Positions 8,746 to 16,910 are shown, counted from the stretch's first letter. The stretch is 64,000 nt of DNA from Sphingomonas nostoxanthinifaciens (GCF_019930585.1 NZ_CP082839.1:1674001-1738000); one strand, 5' to 3'. The notes: generated from the letters alone by a model not told the origin. A program made the numbers and translations.

Positions 8746-9764
8746 CCGTGCGTGCGATGGTAGTCGATGACTCGCCGACGATGCGCGTCATGATCGCGCG
8801 CCTGCTCGATGCCGATCCGGATATCGAGGTGGTGGGCACCGCCGATTGCCCGGCGGCGGCGCGCCAGAAGATCAAGGATCTCTCGCCCGACGTCATCACT
8901 CTCGATGTCGAGATGCCGGGCATGAACGGGCTCGACTTTCTCGACAAGATCATGCGCCTTCGGCCGATGCCGGTGGTGATGGTATCGACCCTCACCGAGC
9001 GTGGAGCCGACGCGACGGTGCGCGCGCTGGAGATCGGCGCGTTCGATTGCTATGCCAAGCCTTCGGGCAGTCTCGCTTCGGCCGCACTGGCGGATGGCGG
9101 CCGGCTGGTGTCGCTGGTCAAGCAGGCCGCCGGCATTCGCGTCCAGCCGAGGACGACCTCGGTGGCGCGCGCGGTCGAGGATTATACGCCGCGCCCCGAC
9201 GCGCTGATCGCGATCGGCTCGTCGACCGGCGGGGTCGAGGCACTGGTGCAATTGCTCGCCTGCTGGCCGGCCAATTGCCCGCCGACGGTGATCACGCAGC
9301 ATATGCCCGCGCTCTTCACCAAGAGCTTTGCCGCGCGGCTCGATCGATTGTGCGCCGCCACCGTTCAGGAGGCGCGTTCCGGCGCGCCGTTGACGCCGGG
9401 GCACGTCTACCTTGCCCCGGGCGGCGAGGCGCATCTTGAGGTGCAGGGCGGCTCGGCGCCGCGGTGCCGGCTGGTGGTGGACGAACTCACCAGCGGGCAT
9501 CGGCCGTCGGTCGACCGGCTGTTCCATTCGGTCGCCAAGGCGATGGGCGGTTCGGCGGTCGGCGCGATCCTGACCGGCATGGGTCGCGACGGCGCCGTCG
9601 GCATGAAGGCGATGCGCGACGCGGGCGCCTTCACCATCGGCCAGGACGAGCAGAGCTGCGTCGTCTACGGCATGCCGCAGGCTGCCTTCGCGGCGGGTGC
9701 GGTGACGACTCAATTGCCGCTTCGAGCGATCGGACCTCGTTTGCTCCAGGAGTGCCAGGCATGA
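8742..9764 (+). CDS. cheB: Chemotaxis response regulator protein-glutamate methylesterase CheB
   Basis: 340 residues. The receiver domain (1-110) has the acidic pair at VVDDSP, phosphoacceptor Asp55 in TLDVEMPGM, Thr/Ser in VSTLTE and the KPSG lysine. The methylesterase domain has the full catalytic triad: Ser161 in AIGSSTGG, His187 in TQHMPA and Asp283 in GMGRDGAVG. It removes methyl groups from receptor glutamates when phosphorylated by CheA. It overlaps cheR and cheD by 4 bases each. It is a useful reference for the degenerate paralogue at 11250-12263, with which it aligns through the whole catalytic domain. Confidence 0.96.
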   Translation: MTVRAMVVDDSPTMRVMIARLLDADPDIEVVGTADCPAAARQKIKDLSPDVITLDVEMPGMNGLDFLDKIMRLRPMPVVMVSTLTERGADATVRALEIGAFDCYAKPSGSLASAALADGGRLVSLVKQAAGIRVQPRTTSVARAVEDYTPRPDALIAIGSSTGGVEALVQLLACWPANCPPTVITQHMPALFTKSFAARLDRLCAATVQEARSGAPLTPGHVYLAPGGEAHLEVQGGSAPRCRLVVDELTSGHRPSVDRLFHSVAKAMGGSAVGAILTGMGRDGAVGMKAMRDAGAFTIGQDEQSCVVYGMPQAAFAAGAVTTQLPLRAIGPRLLQECQA

Positions 9765-10315
9765 ACGCTCCGGCGCCGAGGGATCAGTTCCGTCGCATCA
9801 ATGTGATCCAGGGCGAAAGCCGCGTTACCGGCGACCCGCAGGTGGTGTTCACCACCGTTCTGGGCAGCTGCATCGCTGCATGCCTCTTCGATCCGGAAGC
9901 GAAGGTCGGCGGGATCAATCATTTTCTGCTGGCCGAACCGGGCGGCATGGAGCCCGACGCGCGCAGCATGCAACGCTACGGCGTCTACGCGATGGAAGTG
10001 CTGATCAACGCGATGCTGGCGAAGGGCGCGCAACGGCATCGCCTGCGCGCGCGCCTCTATGGCGGTGCCACCATGCATCGCACCTTCCGCGACATCGGCG
10101 GCAGCAATGCGCGGTTCGCACGCCAATTCCTGCGCGACGAGAATATCATGCTGGTGGCGGAGGATGTCGGCGGCTTTTGCGCGCGCCGCGTCGAGTTCCG
10201 CGCCGGGCTGGGCCTCTCCCGCTCGCGCAGCGTCACCGATACGCACGTGCCGCCGCCGCAGGAGGTGGTGCGGCCACCCGCACCGCAGGATGACGGCGAT
10301 GTCGAGTTCTTCTGA
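9761..10315 (+). CDS. cheD: Chemoreceptor glutamine deamidase CheD
   Basis: 184 residues. CheD deamidates specific receptor glutamines to glutamates and in some species binds CheC. The family core is evident: VVFTTVLGSCIAACLFDP with catalytic Cys in the GSC motif, VGGINHFLLAEP with the catalytic His, and RARLYGGATM. The C-terminal 35 residues (PPPQEVVRPPAPQDDGD) are a disordered proline-rich tail. The start overlaps the cheB stop (ATGA). A 60-base gap follows before cheY. Confidence 0.93.
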   Translation: MNAPAPRDQFRRINVIQGESRVTGDPQVVFTTVLGSCIAACLFDPEAKVGGINHFLLAEPGGMEPDARSMQRYGVYAMEVLINAMLAKGAQRHRLRARLYGGATMHRTFRDIGGSNARFARQFLRDENIMLVAEDVGGFCARRVEFRAGLGLSRSRSVTDTHVPPPQEVVRPPAPQDDGDVEFF

Positions 10316-10375
10316 GGACGCTTACCGACTGTTCAACTTCTTGGCTTATCCATTTCAGATCATTGGGGGCAGACC

Positions 10376-10753
10376 TTGAGCACGGACATAAACAAGACGA
10401 TCATGATGGTCGATGATTCACCCAGCATGCGCATGCTGCTGCGTGCCGCGCTGACCGACCTTGGCTATACCGTGTCGGAGGCCGAGGACGGGCAGGCCGC
10501 GCTCGAGAAGTTCGAGCGCGAAATGCCCGACCTGCTCATCACCGACATCAACATGCCGCGCATGGACGGTTTCGGGCTGATCGAGGCGCTGCGCGGACGC
10601 ACGCACCTGCAGTCGATGCCGATCCTGGTGCTGACCACCGAAAGTTCGGACGAGAAGAAGCAGCGCGCGCGGGCGGCTGGCGCAACCGGCTGGATCGTCA
10701 AGCCGTTCAATCCCGAAAAGCTCGCGGCGGCCATTCGCCGCGTGCTGCACTGA
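10376..10753 (+). CDS. cheY: Chemotaxis response regulator CheY
   Basis: 125 residues, a stand-alone receiver domain. It has the acidic pocket in MMVDDSPSM, phosphoacceptor Asp in LLITDINMPRMDG, Thr in VLTTESS and Lys in WIVKPFNPEKL. Phospho-CheY binds the flagellar switch to change rotation. The start is taken as TTG 10376 after GGGGGC, because the first beta strand (KTIMMVDD) needs the preceding residues; the first in-frame ATG (10400) would truncate it. It lies in the operon between cheD and cheW. Confidence 0.92.
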   Translation: MSTDINKTIMMVDDSPSMRMLLRAALTDLGYTVSEAEDGQAALEKFEREMPDLLITDINMPRMDGFGLIEALRGRTHLQSMPILVLTTESSDEKKQRARAAGATGWIVKPFNPEKLAAAIRRVLH

Positions 10754-10775
10754 TCCCGGCCAGGAGGGCGGACCC

Positions 10776-11219
10776 ATGCACCGTCAACTGATTACCTTCC
10801 AACTCGGCGAGCAGGTGCTCGGCATCGATATCATGGCGATTCGCGAGATCCGTGCATGGTCGCCGGCGACGCCGCTGCCGAACGTGCCGCCCTACGTGCG
10901 CGGCGTCGTCAATCTGCGCGGCGTGGTGCTGCCGGTGCTCGACCTGCGCCACCGCATCGGCTGGGGCGCGACCGATCCGACCAGCCGCCACGTCATCATC
11001 GTCGTGCGCGCGGCGGAGCAGCTGCAGGGCCTGATCGTCGACGCGGTCAACGACATCGTCGCGATCAATCCCGACGAGATCCAGCCGTTGCCCGACATCG
11101 GCGACGGCGGTGCCTCGTTCCTGGAGGGGATCGTCACGGTCGAGGATCGCATGATCACCGTGGTGTCGCTCGACCGGCTGGTCGATCTCGCCGCCACGCC
11201 AGCCGCCATCGCCGCCTGA
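10776..11219 (+). CDS. cheW: Chemotaxis coupling protein CheW
   Basis: 147 residues, the adaptor that links receptors to CheA. It has the CheW fold in order: LITFQLGEQVLGIDIMAIRE, LPNVPPYVRGVVNLRGVVLP (signature), VLDLRHRIGW, HVIIVVRAAEQLQGLIVDAVND and the final ITVVSLDRL. It is the only cheW in the window and lies 22 bases after cheY with an AGGAGGG ribosome site. Confidence 0.95.
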   Translation: MHRQLITFQLGEQVLGIDIMAIREIRAWSPATPLPNVPPYVRGVVNLRGVVLPVLDLRHRIGWGATDPTSRHVIIVVRAAEQLQGLIVDAVNDIVAINPDEIQPLPDIGDGGASFLEGIVTVEDRMITVVSLDRLVDLAATPAAIAA

Positions 11220-11249
11220 TCTCACTCTTTTTCGCTCGGACACCCGCCC

Positions 11250-12263
11250 ATGGCCGACACCAAGGTTCTCGTCGTCGACGATTCGCTGACGATGCGCGCG
11301 CTCATCACGCGCGTGCTCGATGCGCAGCCCGGCATCCGTGTCGTCGGCAGCGCCAACGGTGCTGAGGAAGCACGCGTCGAAGTCGATCGGCTGAAGCCCG
11401 ACGTGATGACGCTCGACGTCGAGATGCCCGGTATGAGCGGGATCGAATATCTCGCCGAGCTGATGGAAAAGAAGCCCATGCCGGTCGTGATGTTCTCGAC
11501 CCGTACCGAGGCCGGGGCGTCCTCGTCGATCGAGGCGCTGCGTCTCGGCGCGATCGACTGCTTTCCGAAGCCCAAGGTCGCGTCGCAGAGCGAGTTCGAC
11601 GAGATCCTCGGCAAGCTCGGCACGCGGATACGCGGCGCCAAGGTCACGGCGATCAAGCCCGTCAAGGCCAGTGCCCCGGTGGCGAGCTTCGTCTGGAACG
11701 GGCGCATGCTGGTGATGGGAACCGATGCCAGCGGCACGCAGAAACTGTTCGATCTGCTGGGCAGGTTCCCGGCCAATTGCCCGCCGACCCTGATCGTTGC
11801 GCATCTGGCGCCGGAGCTGATCGACGGCCTGATCGTCGAGCTCGACAGGCATGTCGCGCCGACCGTGACGAAGGCCGACGACCTGACCGTGCCGGAGCAG
11901 GGCAAGGTCTACATCACCCGCCCCGGTGCCGCCCATGTCGGGGTCGATCAATGGCCGGGCGGCCGCATCCGCCAGATGCCGCGCGATCCGATCGGCGGCG
12001 AGCGCCCCTCTATCTCGCTGCTGTTCGCCGCGCAGGCGAAGGCAGCGTCGGATCAGACGGTGGCCTTGCTGCTGACCGATGCCGGCGAGGACGGCGGCAT
12101 GGGCCTCAAGGCAGTGCAGAAGATCGGCGGCTACGTCGTGGCGCCGCCGGCAGCGCTGGGCGAAGGCGGCACGTCCGATTATATGCTGATGAAGGGCAAT
12201 GCGCGCGAGCCGCTCGCCTGGGGCGACGTCGCCGCGCGCGTGCTCAAGCTGTGCGCCAAGTGA
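11250..12263 (+). CDS. CheB-like response regulator with a degenerate methylesterase domain
   Basis: 337 residues, second CheB of the operon. The receiver domain is intact (VVDDSLTM, phosphoacceptor Asp56 in TLDVEMPGM, FSTRTEAG, FPKPK). The effector domain aligns with the upstream CheB, but IGSSTGG is replaced by MGTDASG (residues 156-162), so the catalytic Ser is Asp159 and the following Thr-Gly-Gly is lost. His185 (VAHLA) and Asp281 (DAGEDGG) remain. The reading frame is clean, so this is not simple decay. I infer a protein that is phosphorylated by CheA but lacks esterase activity, perhaps a phosphate sink, a receptor-binding regulator, or a partner of the small protein that overlaps its stop codon. 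Confidence 0.88.
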   Translation: MADTKVLVVDDSLTMRALITRVLDAQPGIRVVGSANGAEEARVEVDRLKPDVMTLDVEMPGMSGIEYLAELMEKKPMPVVMFSTRTEAGASSSIEALRLGAIDCFPKPKVASQSEFDEILGKLGTRIRGAKVTAIKPVKASAPVASFVWNGRMLVMGTDASGTQKLFDLLGRFPANCPPTLIVAHLAPELIDGLIVELDRHVAPTVTKADDLTVPEQGKVYITRPGAAHVGVDQWPGGRIRQMPRDPIGGERPSISLLFAAQAKAASDQTVALLLTDAGEDGGMGLKAVQKIGGYVVAPPAALGEGGTSDYMLMKGNAREPLAWGDVAARVLKLCAK

Positions 12264-12616
12264 GCGCGCTGTCCGTGGTCACCTCGGCCGCCGATGCCGG
12301 CCTCGATCCGATCGCCGCGAATGCGATCGCCGACGAACTGGTCGAACTGACCGCGATCCTGTCCAATCTCGCCTACGATCTGGGCGACGATCCCGATACG
12401 CTGCGCAAGCATATGGCCAGCCTGCAGGCGATCGACCTGATCACGCAGATCCAGATGTCGCTGGCCGATATCCTGCGCTCGGACGAGCCGATGGAGAAGC
12501 GCGTCGCGGGCGTGGGCGTGGAAGCGCTCGCCGCGCGTCTGCGCGCCCGCCTCGCCGGGCTGCCGGCGGACTATGACCAGGCGTCGGTGGCCGAAGCCTA
12601 CCTTCCCTTCGAATAG
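12260..12616 (+). CDS. Small CheZ/CheT-like putative CheY phosphatase
   Basis: 118 residues, almost all helical. The helix LQAIDLITQIQMSLADIL contains Asp59-Leu-Ile-Thr-Gln63, matching the DxxxQ motif by which CheZ dephosphorylates CheY (DLTGQ in enteric CheZ). It is much shorter than CheZ (about 214 residues) but close in size to the distant CheZ relative called CheT in Sinorhizobium, recalled from memory. It is the last gene of the che operon, starting at GTG 12260 which overlaps the second cheB stop (GTGA). No cheZ, cheC or cheX phosphatase is otherwise seen here. The function is inferred from the motif and position only. Confidence 0.6.
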   Translation: MSALSVVTSAADAGLDPIAANAIADELVELTAILSNLAYDLGDDPDTLRKHMASLQAIDLITQIQMSLADILRSDEPMEKRVAGVGVEALAARLRARLAGLPADYDQASVAEAYLPFE

Positions 12617-12626
12617 AGAACCGCGC

Positions 12627-13040
12627 TCAGGGCATTGCCTCGAACAGGCGCAGGCCCGGCGGCAGCAGCACCCAATCGGGCTTGTCGCGGACGAAGATCG
12701 CCGCGCGCGGCCGGAAGTGCGCCGGGTCGTCGAGCGTGCCGGCATAGATGGTGTGGCTGTCGTCCACGCCCAACTCTCCTCCGAACACCAATGCCCCGCA
12801 GGTCGGGCAGAAATTGCGCACCGCCGTCCCGCGCAGGCACGGCGAATGGAAGGCGTGCGCGGCGCCGGTGACGGTCAGCGCCGCTGCGGCGAACCCCATG
12901 AAGGGGATGAAGCCCGATCCAGACGCCCGGCGGCAATCCACGCACAGGCAATAACCCGAAAAGTCGGGCGCGGTCGTCGCTTCGTAGCGCAATGCGCCGC
13001 ACAGGCAGCCGCCGGTGATGGCAGGCGTGACGTCGGTCAT
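12627..13040 (-). CDS. GFA/CENP-V family zinc protein
   Basis: 137 residues, a single GFA (glutathione-dependent formaldehyde-activating) fold. Zinc-binding cysteines are visible in GGCLCGALRY, YCLCVDCRRASGS and FCPTCGALV, the usual CxCG, CxxC and CxxC pattern. Members bind zinc, but the substrate of most is unknown and the formaldehyde annotation is weak. It converges on the che operon with a 10-base gap and is separated from fliA by 58 bases, so it interrupts two motility operons with no clear functional link. Confidence 0.88.
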   Translation of the reverse strand: MTDVTPAITGGCLCGALRYEATTAPDFSGYCLCVDCRRASGSGFIPFMGFAAAALTVTGAAHAFHSPCLRGTAVRNFCPTCGALVFGGELGVDDSHTIYAGTLDDPAHFRPRAAIFVRDKPDWVLLPPGLRLFEAMP

Positions 13041-13098
13041 GGCCGAAGGGTGCCGCGACGGGCGCCGGGCTGCAACCGAAAAGCGCGCGACCGAGCGG

Positions 13099-13842
13099 TC
13101 AGCTCCAATCGGCGAGGCTCTTGCGCAGGCGATCGAGCGCGGCCTTCTTGATCTGGCAGATGCGCGCGGCGCCGACGCCGAGCACCTGCCCGATCTCGTC
13201 GAGGTTCATCTCCTCGACGAAATAGAGCTGCAGCACCATCGCCTCGCGTTCGGGCAATTCCGAGATATGCGCGGACAGGGCGCCGACGAGCTGCTCGCGC
13301 TCCAGCGCGGTGTCGATCCGTTCCTCGACGTCGGCGAACCACATCGACTGATCCGAATAGACCTCGTCGAGCGACTCCTGCCGGACCGACATCGTTGCAT
13401 CGGCCAGTTCGCGGAAGGCGGCGGGCTCCATCTCCATCTCGCGTGCCATTTCTGACTCGGATGGCGCGCGACCCAGCCGCGATTGCAGCTTCGCCGCGAT
13501 CTCGCCCATCGCCTTGCGCTTCGTCATCGCCGAACGACAGAGTGTCGCATGGCGGCGCAGATGGTCGATCATGTGGCCGCGGATGCGCATCGACGCATAG
13601 GTGGAGAAAGCATGGCCGCGATCCTCGTAGCCGTTCGCCGCCTCGACCAGCGCGACCATGCCGATCTGCACCAGATCCTCGATATCGATCGCGGACGAGA
13701 CGCGGCCGTGGACGTGCCACGCAATCTTGCGCACCAGCCCCATATGTTGTCGCGCAAGCGCGGCGGGATCGCTGCGCGCCGGCTTGCGGCCATAGGTGGC
13801 GGGCACGTCGTCGTAAGCCATGTTTGGGGCGGCGAAACTCAT
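13099..13842 (-). CDS. fliA: Flagellar sigma factor sigma-28
   Basis: 247 residues, FliA/WhiG family. Region 2 has HMGLVRKIAWHVHGR, DIEDLVQIGMVALVEAANGYE and FSTYASMRIRGHMIDHLRR (core and -10 binding). Region 3 is LGRAPSESEMAREMEM. Region 4 has LPEREAMVLQLYFVEEMNLDEI with the helix-turn-helix LGVGAARICQIKKAALDRL. It directs late flagellar genes, here plausibly fliC through the promoter at 421-447, and is held by FlgM (16564-16839). The ATG overlaps the flhA stop by 4 bases. Confidence 0.95.
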   Translation of the reverse strand: MSFAAPNMAYDDVPATYGRKPARSDPAALARQHMGLVRKIAWHVHGRVSSAIDIEDLVQIGMVALVEAANGYEDRGHAFSTYASMRIRGHMIDHLRRHATLCRSAMTKRKAMGEIAAKLQSRLGRAPSESEMAREMEMEPAAFRELADATMSVRQESLDEVYSDQSMWFADVEERIDTALEREQLVGALSAHISELPEREAMVLQLYFVEEMNLDEIGQVLGVGAARICQIKKAALDRLRKSLADWS

Positions 13843-15974
13843 CGCGCCATCTCCGGTACGCGGTTGGACAGAGCCGGCGCGGGGGCCGGCTGACTATTGG
13901 AGCCGACGATCGCCATGACCTCGATCCCCTTGCCGTCGGGGATTTCGAGGAAGGACAGGATCGGCGTCTCGGGCAGATGGGGCTTCAGCAGTCGCGCCAC
14001 CGCGCGCCGCGCGAGCGGCGAGGTGACGAGCGCGAAGCGGGTCGCGTTGTTGACCAAGGGTGCCGACGCCTGGGTGACGGCGGTGATGATGCGCTGCGCC
14101 AGCGCGGGCTCGAACGGGTGCTGCGCGGTCGGCCCGACGCGAACCGCCTGGGAGAGCATTCCCTCCAACTCGGCATCGAAGGTGATGACTGGCAGCGGCA
14201 TCTTCACCGGCACGACCGTCTGCACGATCAGCGCACCGATGCGCGAGCGCACCGCCTCGATCAGCGCGTTGGGATCCTGCGTCTCGCGCGAGCTGTCGAT
14301 CAGTGCCTCGGCGATGCGGCGGAAATCCTTGAGCGGGATGCCCTCGGACAGCAGGGCGCGGCAGGCTGCCGACAGCTGGGACAGGCTGAACGGTGCCGGC
14401 GTGAGGCCGGCCACCAGCTGCGGTGCGCCGTCCTTGAGCGCGTCGAGCAGCTTCTGCATCTCGTCCATGCCGAACAAATCGGCGGCGGACTGGGCGACGA
14501 GCTGGTTGAGGTGGGTCGCGACCACGGTCGCACCATCCACCACCGTGTAACCGGCGACGACCGCGTCACCGCGCTTTTCGGGACGGATCCATACGGCATC
14601 GAGGCCGAAGCTCGGATCCTTCACCTGGCGGCCTTCGACCTTGCCGATCAGTTCGCCCGAATCCAGCGCGAGCAGATCTTCCGGCCAGCATTCGTCCTCG
14701 CCGACGACAACGCCGGCGACCGAGATGCGATAACTGTTGGGGCCGAGCGCGAGATTGTCGCGCACGCGCACCAGCGGCACGACGAAGCCGAGTTCGCGCG
14801 AGAGCTGGCGGCGGATGCCGGTGATGCGTGCCATAAGCGGCGCGCCCTTGCGCTCGTCGACCAGCTGGATCAGCCCGTAGCCCAGCTCCAGCGACAGGGC
14901 GGCGGTGCCCGAAACCTCGTCCCAGCCGATCTGGGTGGGGTTGGGGGGCGGGGGCGGCGCGGCCTCTACCGCCTTGGCGGCTTCGATTGCCTTGGCTTTC
15001 GCGCCGCGCAGCTTCCACGCTACCGTGCCGGCCAGGCCGGCGGCGGGCAGGATGATGAAATGCGGCATGCCCGGCAGAAAGCCGAGGAAGCCGAGGATGC
15101 CGGCGACCGGGGTCCATGCCTTGGCCGAGCCGAACTGGCTGGTGATCTGGTTGGAAAGGTCGAGCGGGCTCGACACGCGCGTGACGATCGCTGCCGCCGC
15201 GATCGACAGCAGGAGCGCCGGCACCTGCGCGACCAGCGCGTCGCCGATCGCCAGCTGGATATAGGTCGATGCCGCCTCGCCGACGGAAAGCTTGTGGTTG
15301 ACGACGCCGAGGACGAGGCCGCCGAGGATGTTGATCGCGAGGATCAGCACGCCGGCGGTGGCGTCGCCCTTCACGAACTTGGACGCACCGTCCATCGAGC
15401 CGTAGAAATCGGCCTCGGTCGCGACGTCCTGGCGGCGCTGCTTGGCTTCTTCCGGGGTGACGAGGCCGGCGTTGAGGTCGGCATCGATCGCCATCTGCTT
15501 GCCGGGCATCGCGTCGAGGGTGAAGCGGGCGGACACTTCCGAGACGCGGCCCGCGCCCTTGGTGATGACCACCATGTTGATGATCATCAGGATGCCGAAC
15601 ACGAACAGGCCGACGGCATAGTCGCCGCCGATCAGGAAGTGGCCGAACGCCTCGATCACATGCCCGGCCGCCGCGGCGCCATTATGGCCGTTGACCAGCA
15701 CGACGCGGGTCGAGGCGACGTTGAGCGCGAGGCGCAGCAGGGTCGCGAACAGCAGCACTGTCGGGAAGGCGGAAAAGTCGAGCGGCTTCTCGGCGTTGAG
15801 CGAAACCATCAACACGGCGAGCGAGATCATGATGTTCGTGATGAAGCCGATATCGAGCACGATGCTGGGCACCGGCACGATCATCAGGCCGACCAGCATC
15901 AATGTCGCCATCGGAAGGATCGCGCCTTTGGTCGATCCGATCCAGAGCTTCCGATTTATCGCCTTGGTCGCCAT
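13839..15974 (-). CDS. flhA: Flagellar export gate protein FlhA
   Basis: 711 residues, inner-membrane component of the flagellar type III export gate. About eight TM segments occupy the first 330 residues. The FHIPEP cytoplasmic loop region follows the pattern VSARFTLDAMPGKQMAIDAD with LNAGLVTPEEAKQRR. A Pro-rich linker (EAAPPPPPNP) leads to the cytoplasmic FlhA-C domain with LGYGLIQLVD, MARITGIRRQLSRELGFVVP and the HLPETPILSFLEIP region that docks chaperones and substrates. Start ATG 15974 (MATKAINRK) lies about 30 bases downstream of a sigma-54 promoter; the frame is open further upstream but would run past that promoter. Confidence 0.95.
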   Translation of the reverse strand: MATKAINRKLWIGSTKGAILPMATLMLVGLMIVPVPSIVLDIGFITNIMISLAVLMVSLNAEKPLDFSAFPTVLLFATLLRLALNVASTRVVLVNGHNGAAAAGHVIEAFGHFLIGGDYAVGLFVFGILMIINMVVITKGAGRVSEVSARFTLDAMPGKQMAIDADLNAGLVTPEEAKQRRQDVATEADFYGSMDGASKFVKGDATAGVLILAINILGGLVLGVVNHKLSVGEAASTYIQLAIGDALVAQVPALLLSIAAAAIVTRVSSPLDLSNQITSQFGSAKAWTPVAGILGFLGFLPGMPHFIILPAAGLAGTVAWKLRGAKAKAIEAAKAVEAAPPPPPNPTQIGWDEVSGTAALSLELGYGLIQLVDERKGAPLMARITGIRRQLSRELGFVVPLVRVRDNLALGPNSYRISVAGVVVGEDECWPEDLLALDSGELIGKVEGRQVKDPSFGLDAVWIRPEKRGDAVVAGYTVVDGATVVATHLNQLVAQSAADLFGMDEMQKLLDALKDGAPQLVAGLTPAPFSLSQLSAACRALLSEGIPLKDFRRIAEALIDSSRETQDPNALIEAVRSRIGALIVQTVVPVKMPLPVITFDAELEGMLSQAVRVGPTAQHPFEPALAQRIITAVTQASAPLVNNATRFALVTSPLARRAVARLLKPHLPETPILSFLEIPDGKGIEVMAIVGSNSQPAPAPALSNRVPEMAR

Positions 15975-16002
15975 GCGTATCCTCGTCTTACGACAGGGAA
16001 AT

Positions 16003-16019
16003 AAGCAAGAGGCGTGCCA
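16003..16019 (-). promoter_or_regulatory. Sigma-54 promoter of flhA-fliA
   Basis: On the minus strand the sequence reads TGGCACGCCTCTTGCTT, an essentially perfect -24/-12 element (TGGCACG-N4-TTGCW) with exactly 10 bases between GG and GC. Transcription should start near 15993, about 20 bases before the flhA ATG. An RpoN holoenzyme plus an enhancer-binding activator (FlbD/FlrC type) would be required. Confidence 0.85.
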
Positions 16020-16053
16020 GAATGAGGTGTTTGGAGGGTCGCTTCGGGAAGTC

Positions 16054-16147
16054 GTCATCCCGGCGCAGGCCGGGATCCATAAGCCGAGCGGCGGCTCGAT
16101 GGGCAGCTACGTCGCCGCGATAGATTCCCGCCTGTGCGGGAATGACG
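16054..16147. repeat. Paired palindromic REP-like element, copy A
   Basis: Two inverted hairpins. The left arm is GTCATCCCGGCGCAGGCCGG, and the right unit (16124-16147) reads ATTCCCGCCTGTGCGGGAAT then GACG. The outer ends are inverted with respect to each other (GTCATCCC and GGGAATGAC), so the element can also fold as a whole. It lies upstream of the flhA promoter. Related copies are at 38477-38567 and 58011-58095. Confidence 0.85.
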
Positions 16148-16249
16148 ATCATTTGTCTTCGGAGGGGTATTCCCATGCTCGGCCACAGGGCCAAGGGAGG
16201 GAGGCGCACGGGTCAGGCGCTGTGCGCCGGTGGTGACTAGGCTCCGGCC

Positions 16250-16567
16250 TCAGCCGAAGCGGCCGTTGCGCCGATAGGCCTGCGGCGTCTGGCCGCGGGT
16301 GAGCGACACCAGCCGCTCGAGCCGACGCTGGTTGCTGTCGGCGAGGAAGTTGATGCGGCCGCGAGCGGCGTCGGCGCTCTTGAGCGCGTGGATCAGGGTA
16401 TCGCGAAGCTCCGGCCGCTCGCGCCATGCGCCATGCGCCTGCAGTTCGCCGAGCGCCTCGGCGAGTTCGACATTGGCGGCGTCGAGCGTCTCCAGGTCGT
16501 GCGCGTCGAGCGCCGCGATCAGCGCGGCCTGCGCGTTGACGACACGAAGGAGCGCGCTCTCGCTCAT
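16250..16567 (-). CDS. flgN: FlgN-like flagellar export chaperone (putative)
   Basis: 105 residues, wholly helical with heptad character (LLRVVNAQAALIAALDAHDL, LREDT-type charged helix and LADSNQRRLERLVSLTRG near the end). The conserved-looking INFLADSNQRRL segment resembles the C-terminal helix of FlgN, the chaperone of hook-associated proteins FlgK and FlgL. The start overlaps the flgM stop by 4 bases, the usual flgM-flgN arrangement. The assignment rests on size, helical nature and context; sequence identity in this family is always low. Confidence 0.65.
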   Translation of the reverse strand: MSESALLRVVNAQAALIAALDAHDLETLDAANVELAEALGELQAHGAWRERPELRDTLIHALKSADAARGRINFLADSNQRRLERLVSLTRGQTPQAYRRNGRFG

Positions 16568-16839
16568 GCGCGGACGGCCAGGTCCTGCGCGACCATCGCG
16601 CCTGCGATCGCCTTCGGGTCGATCTTGTAGGTGCCGGCGGCGATGCTGGCACGGATCGCCGCGACCTTGTCGGTATCCACCGGCGCGCCCTGCGCGGCGA
16701 GCGCCGCTGCCGGGCTGCGCGGGGTTTCGACCGCTTCGGCCTGCGATGCAGCGGCCTGAACCGCCTCGCTGCTGCGCGGAGTGGCGCCCTGTAAGTCGAC
16801 GGCACGCGTGGTGCCGACCGATCCAATTCCCGTAATCAT
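16564..16839 (-). CDS. flgM: Anti-sigma-28 factor FlgM
   Basis: 91 residues. The disordered N-terminal half is followed by the sigma-binding C-terminal half VDTDKVAAIRASIAAGTYKI then DPKAIAGAMVAQDLAV, matching the FlgM signature (KVaeIRqaIasGtYki). FlgM holds FliA inactive until it is exported through the finished hook. Start ATG 16839 follows AAGGGCAG; an upstream ATG-like start at 16884 is less well placed. A weak sigma-28-like element (TAAA at 16917-16914 on the minus strand, spacer one base short) overlaps the flgA stop codon and could give autoregulation. Confidence 0.88.
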   Translation of the reverse strand: MITGIGSVGTTRAVDLQGATPRSSEAVQAAASQAEAVETPRSPAAALAAQGAPVDTDKVAAIRASIAAGTYKIDPKAIAGAMVAQDLAVRA

Positions 16840-16910
16840 CCGAGCTGCCCTTCGCATTGCCTGATCCGAATGTACCTGCTGCACATCCAGATTAACGACC
16901 CGTGCCGAAA

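Noticed and set aside
11701..11740. A frameshift or sequencing error as the reason for the missing CheB serine.
   Set aside because: The frame is continuous and the flanking residues align with CheB on both sides of the motif, so the substitution looks genuine.
16054..16147. The palindromic repeats considered as a CRISPR array.
   Set aside because: They are single inverted pairs without regularly spaced direct repeats, spacers or cas genes.
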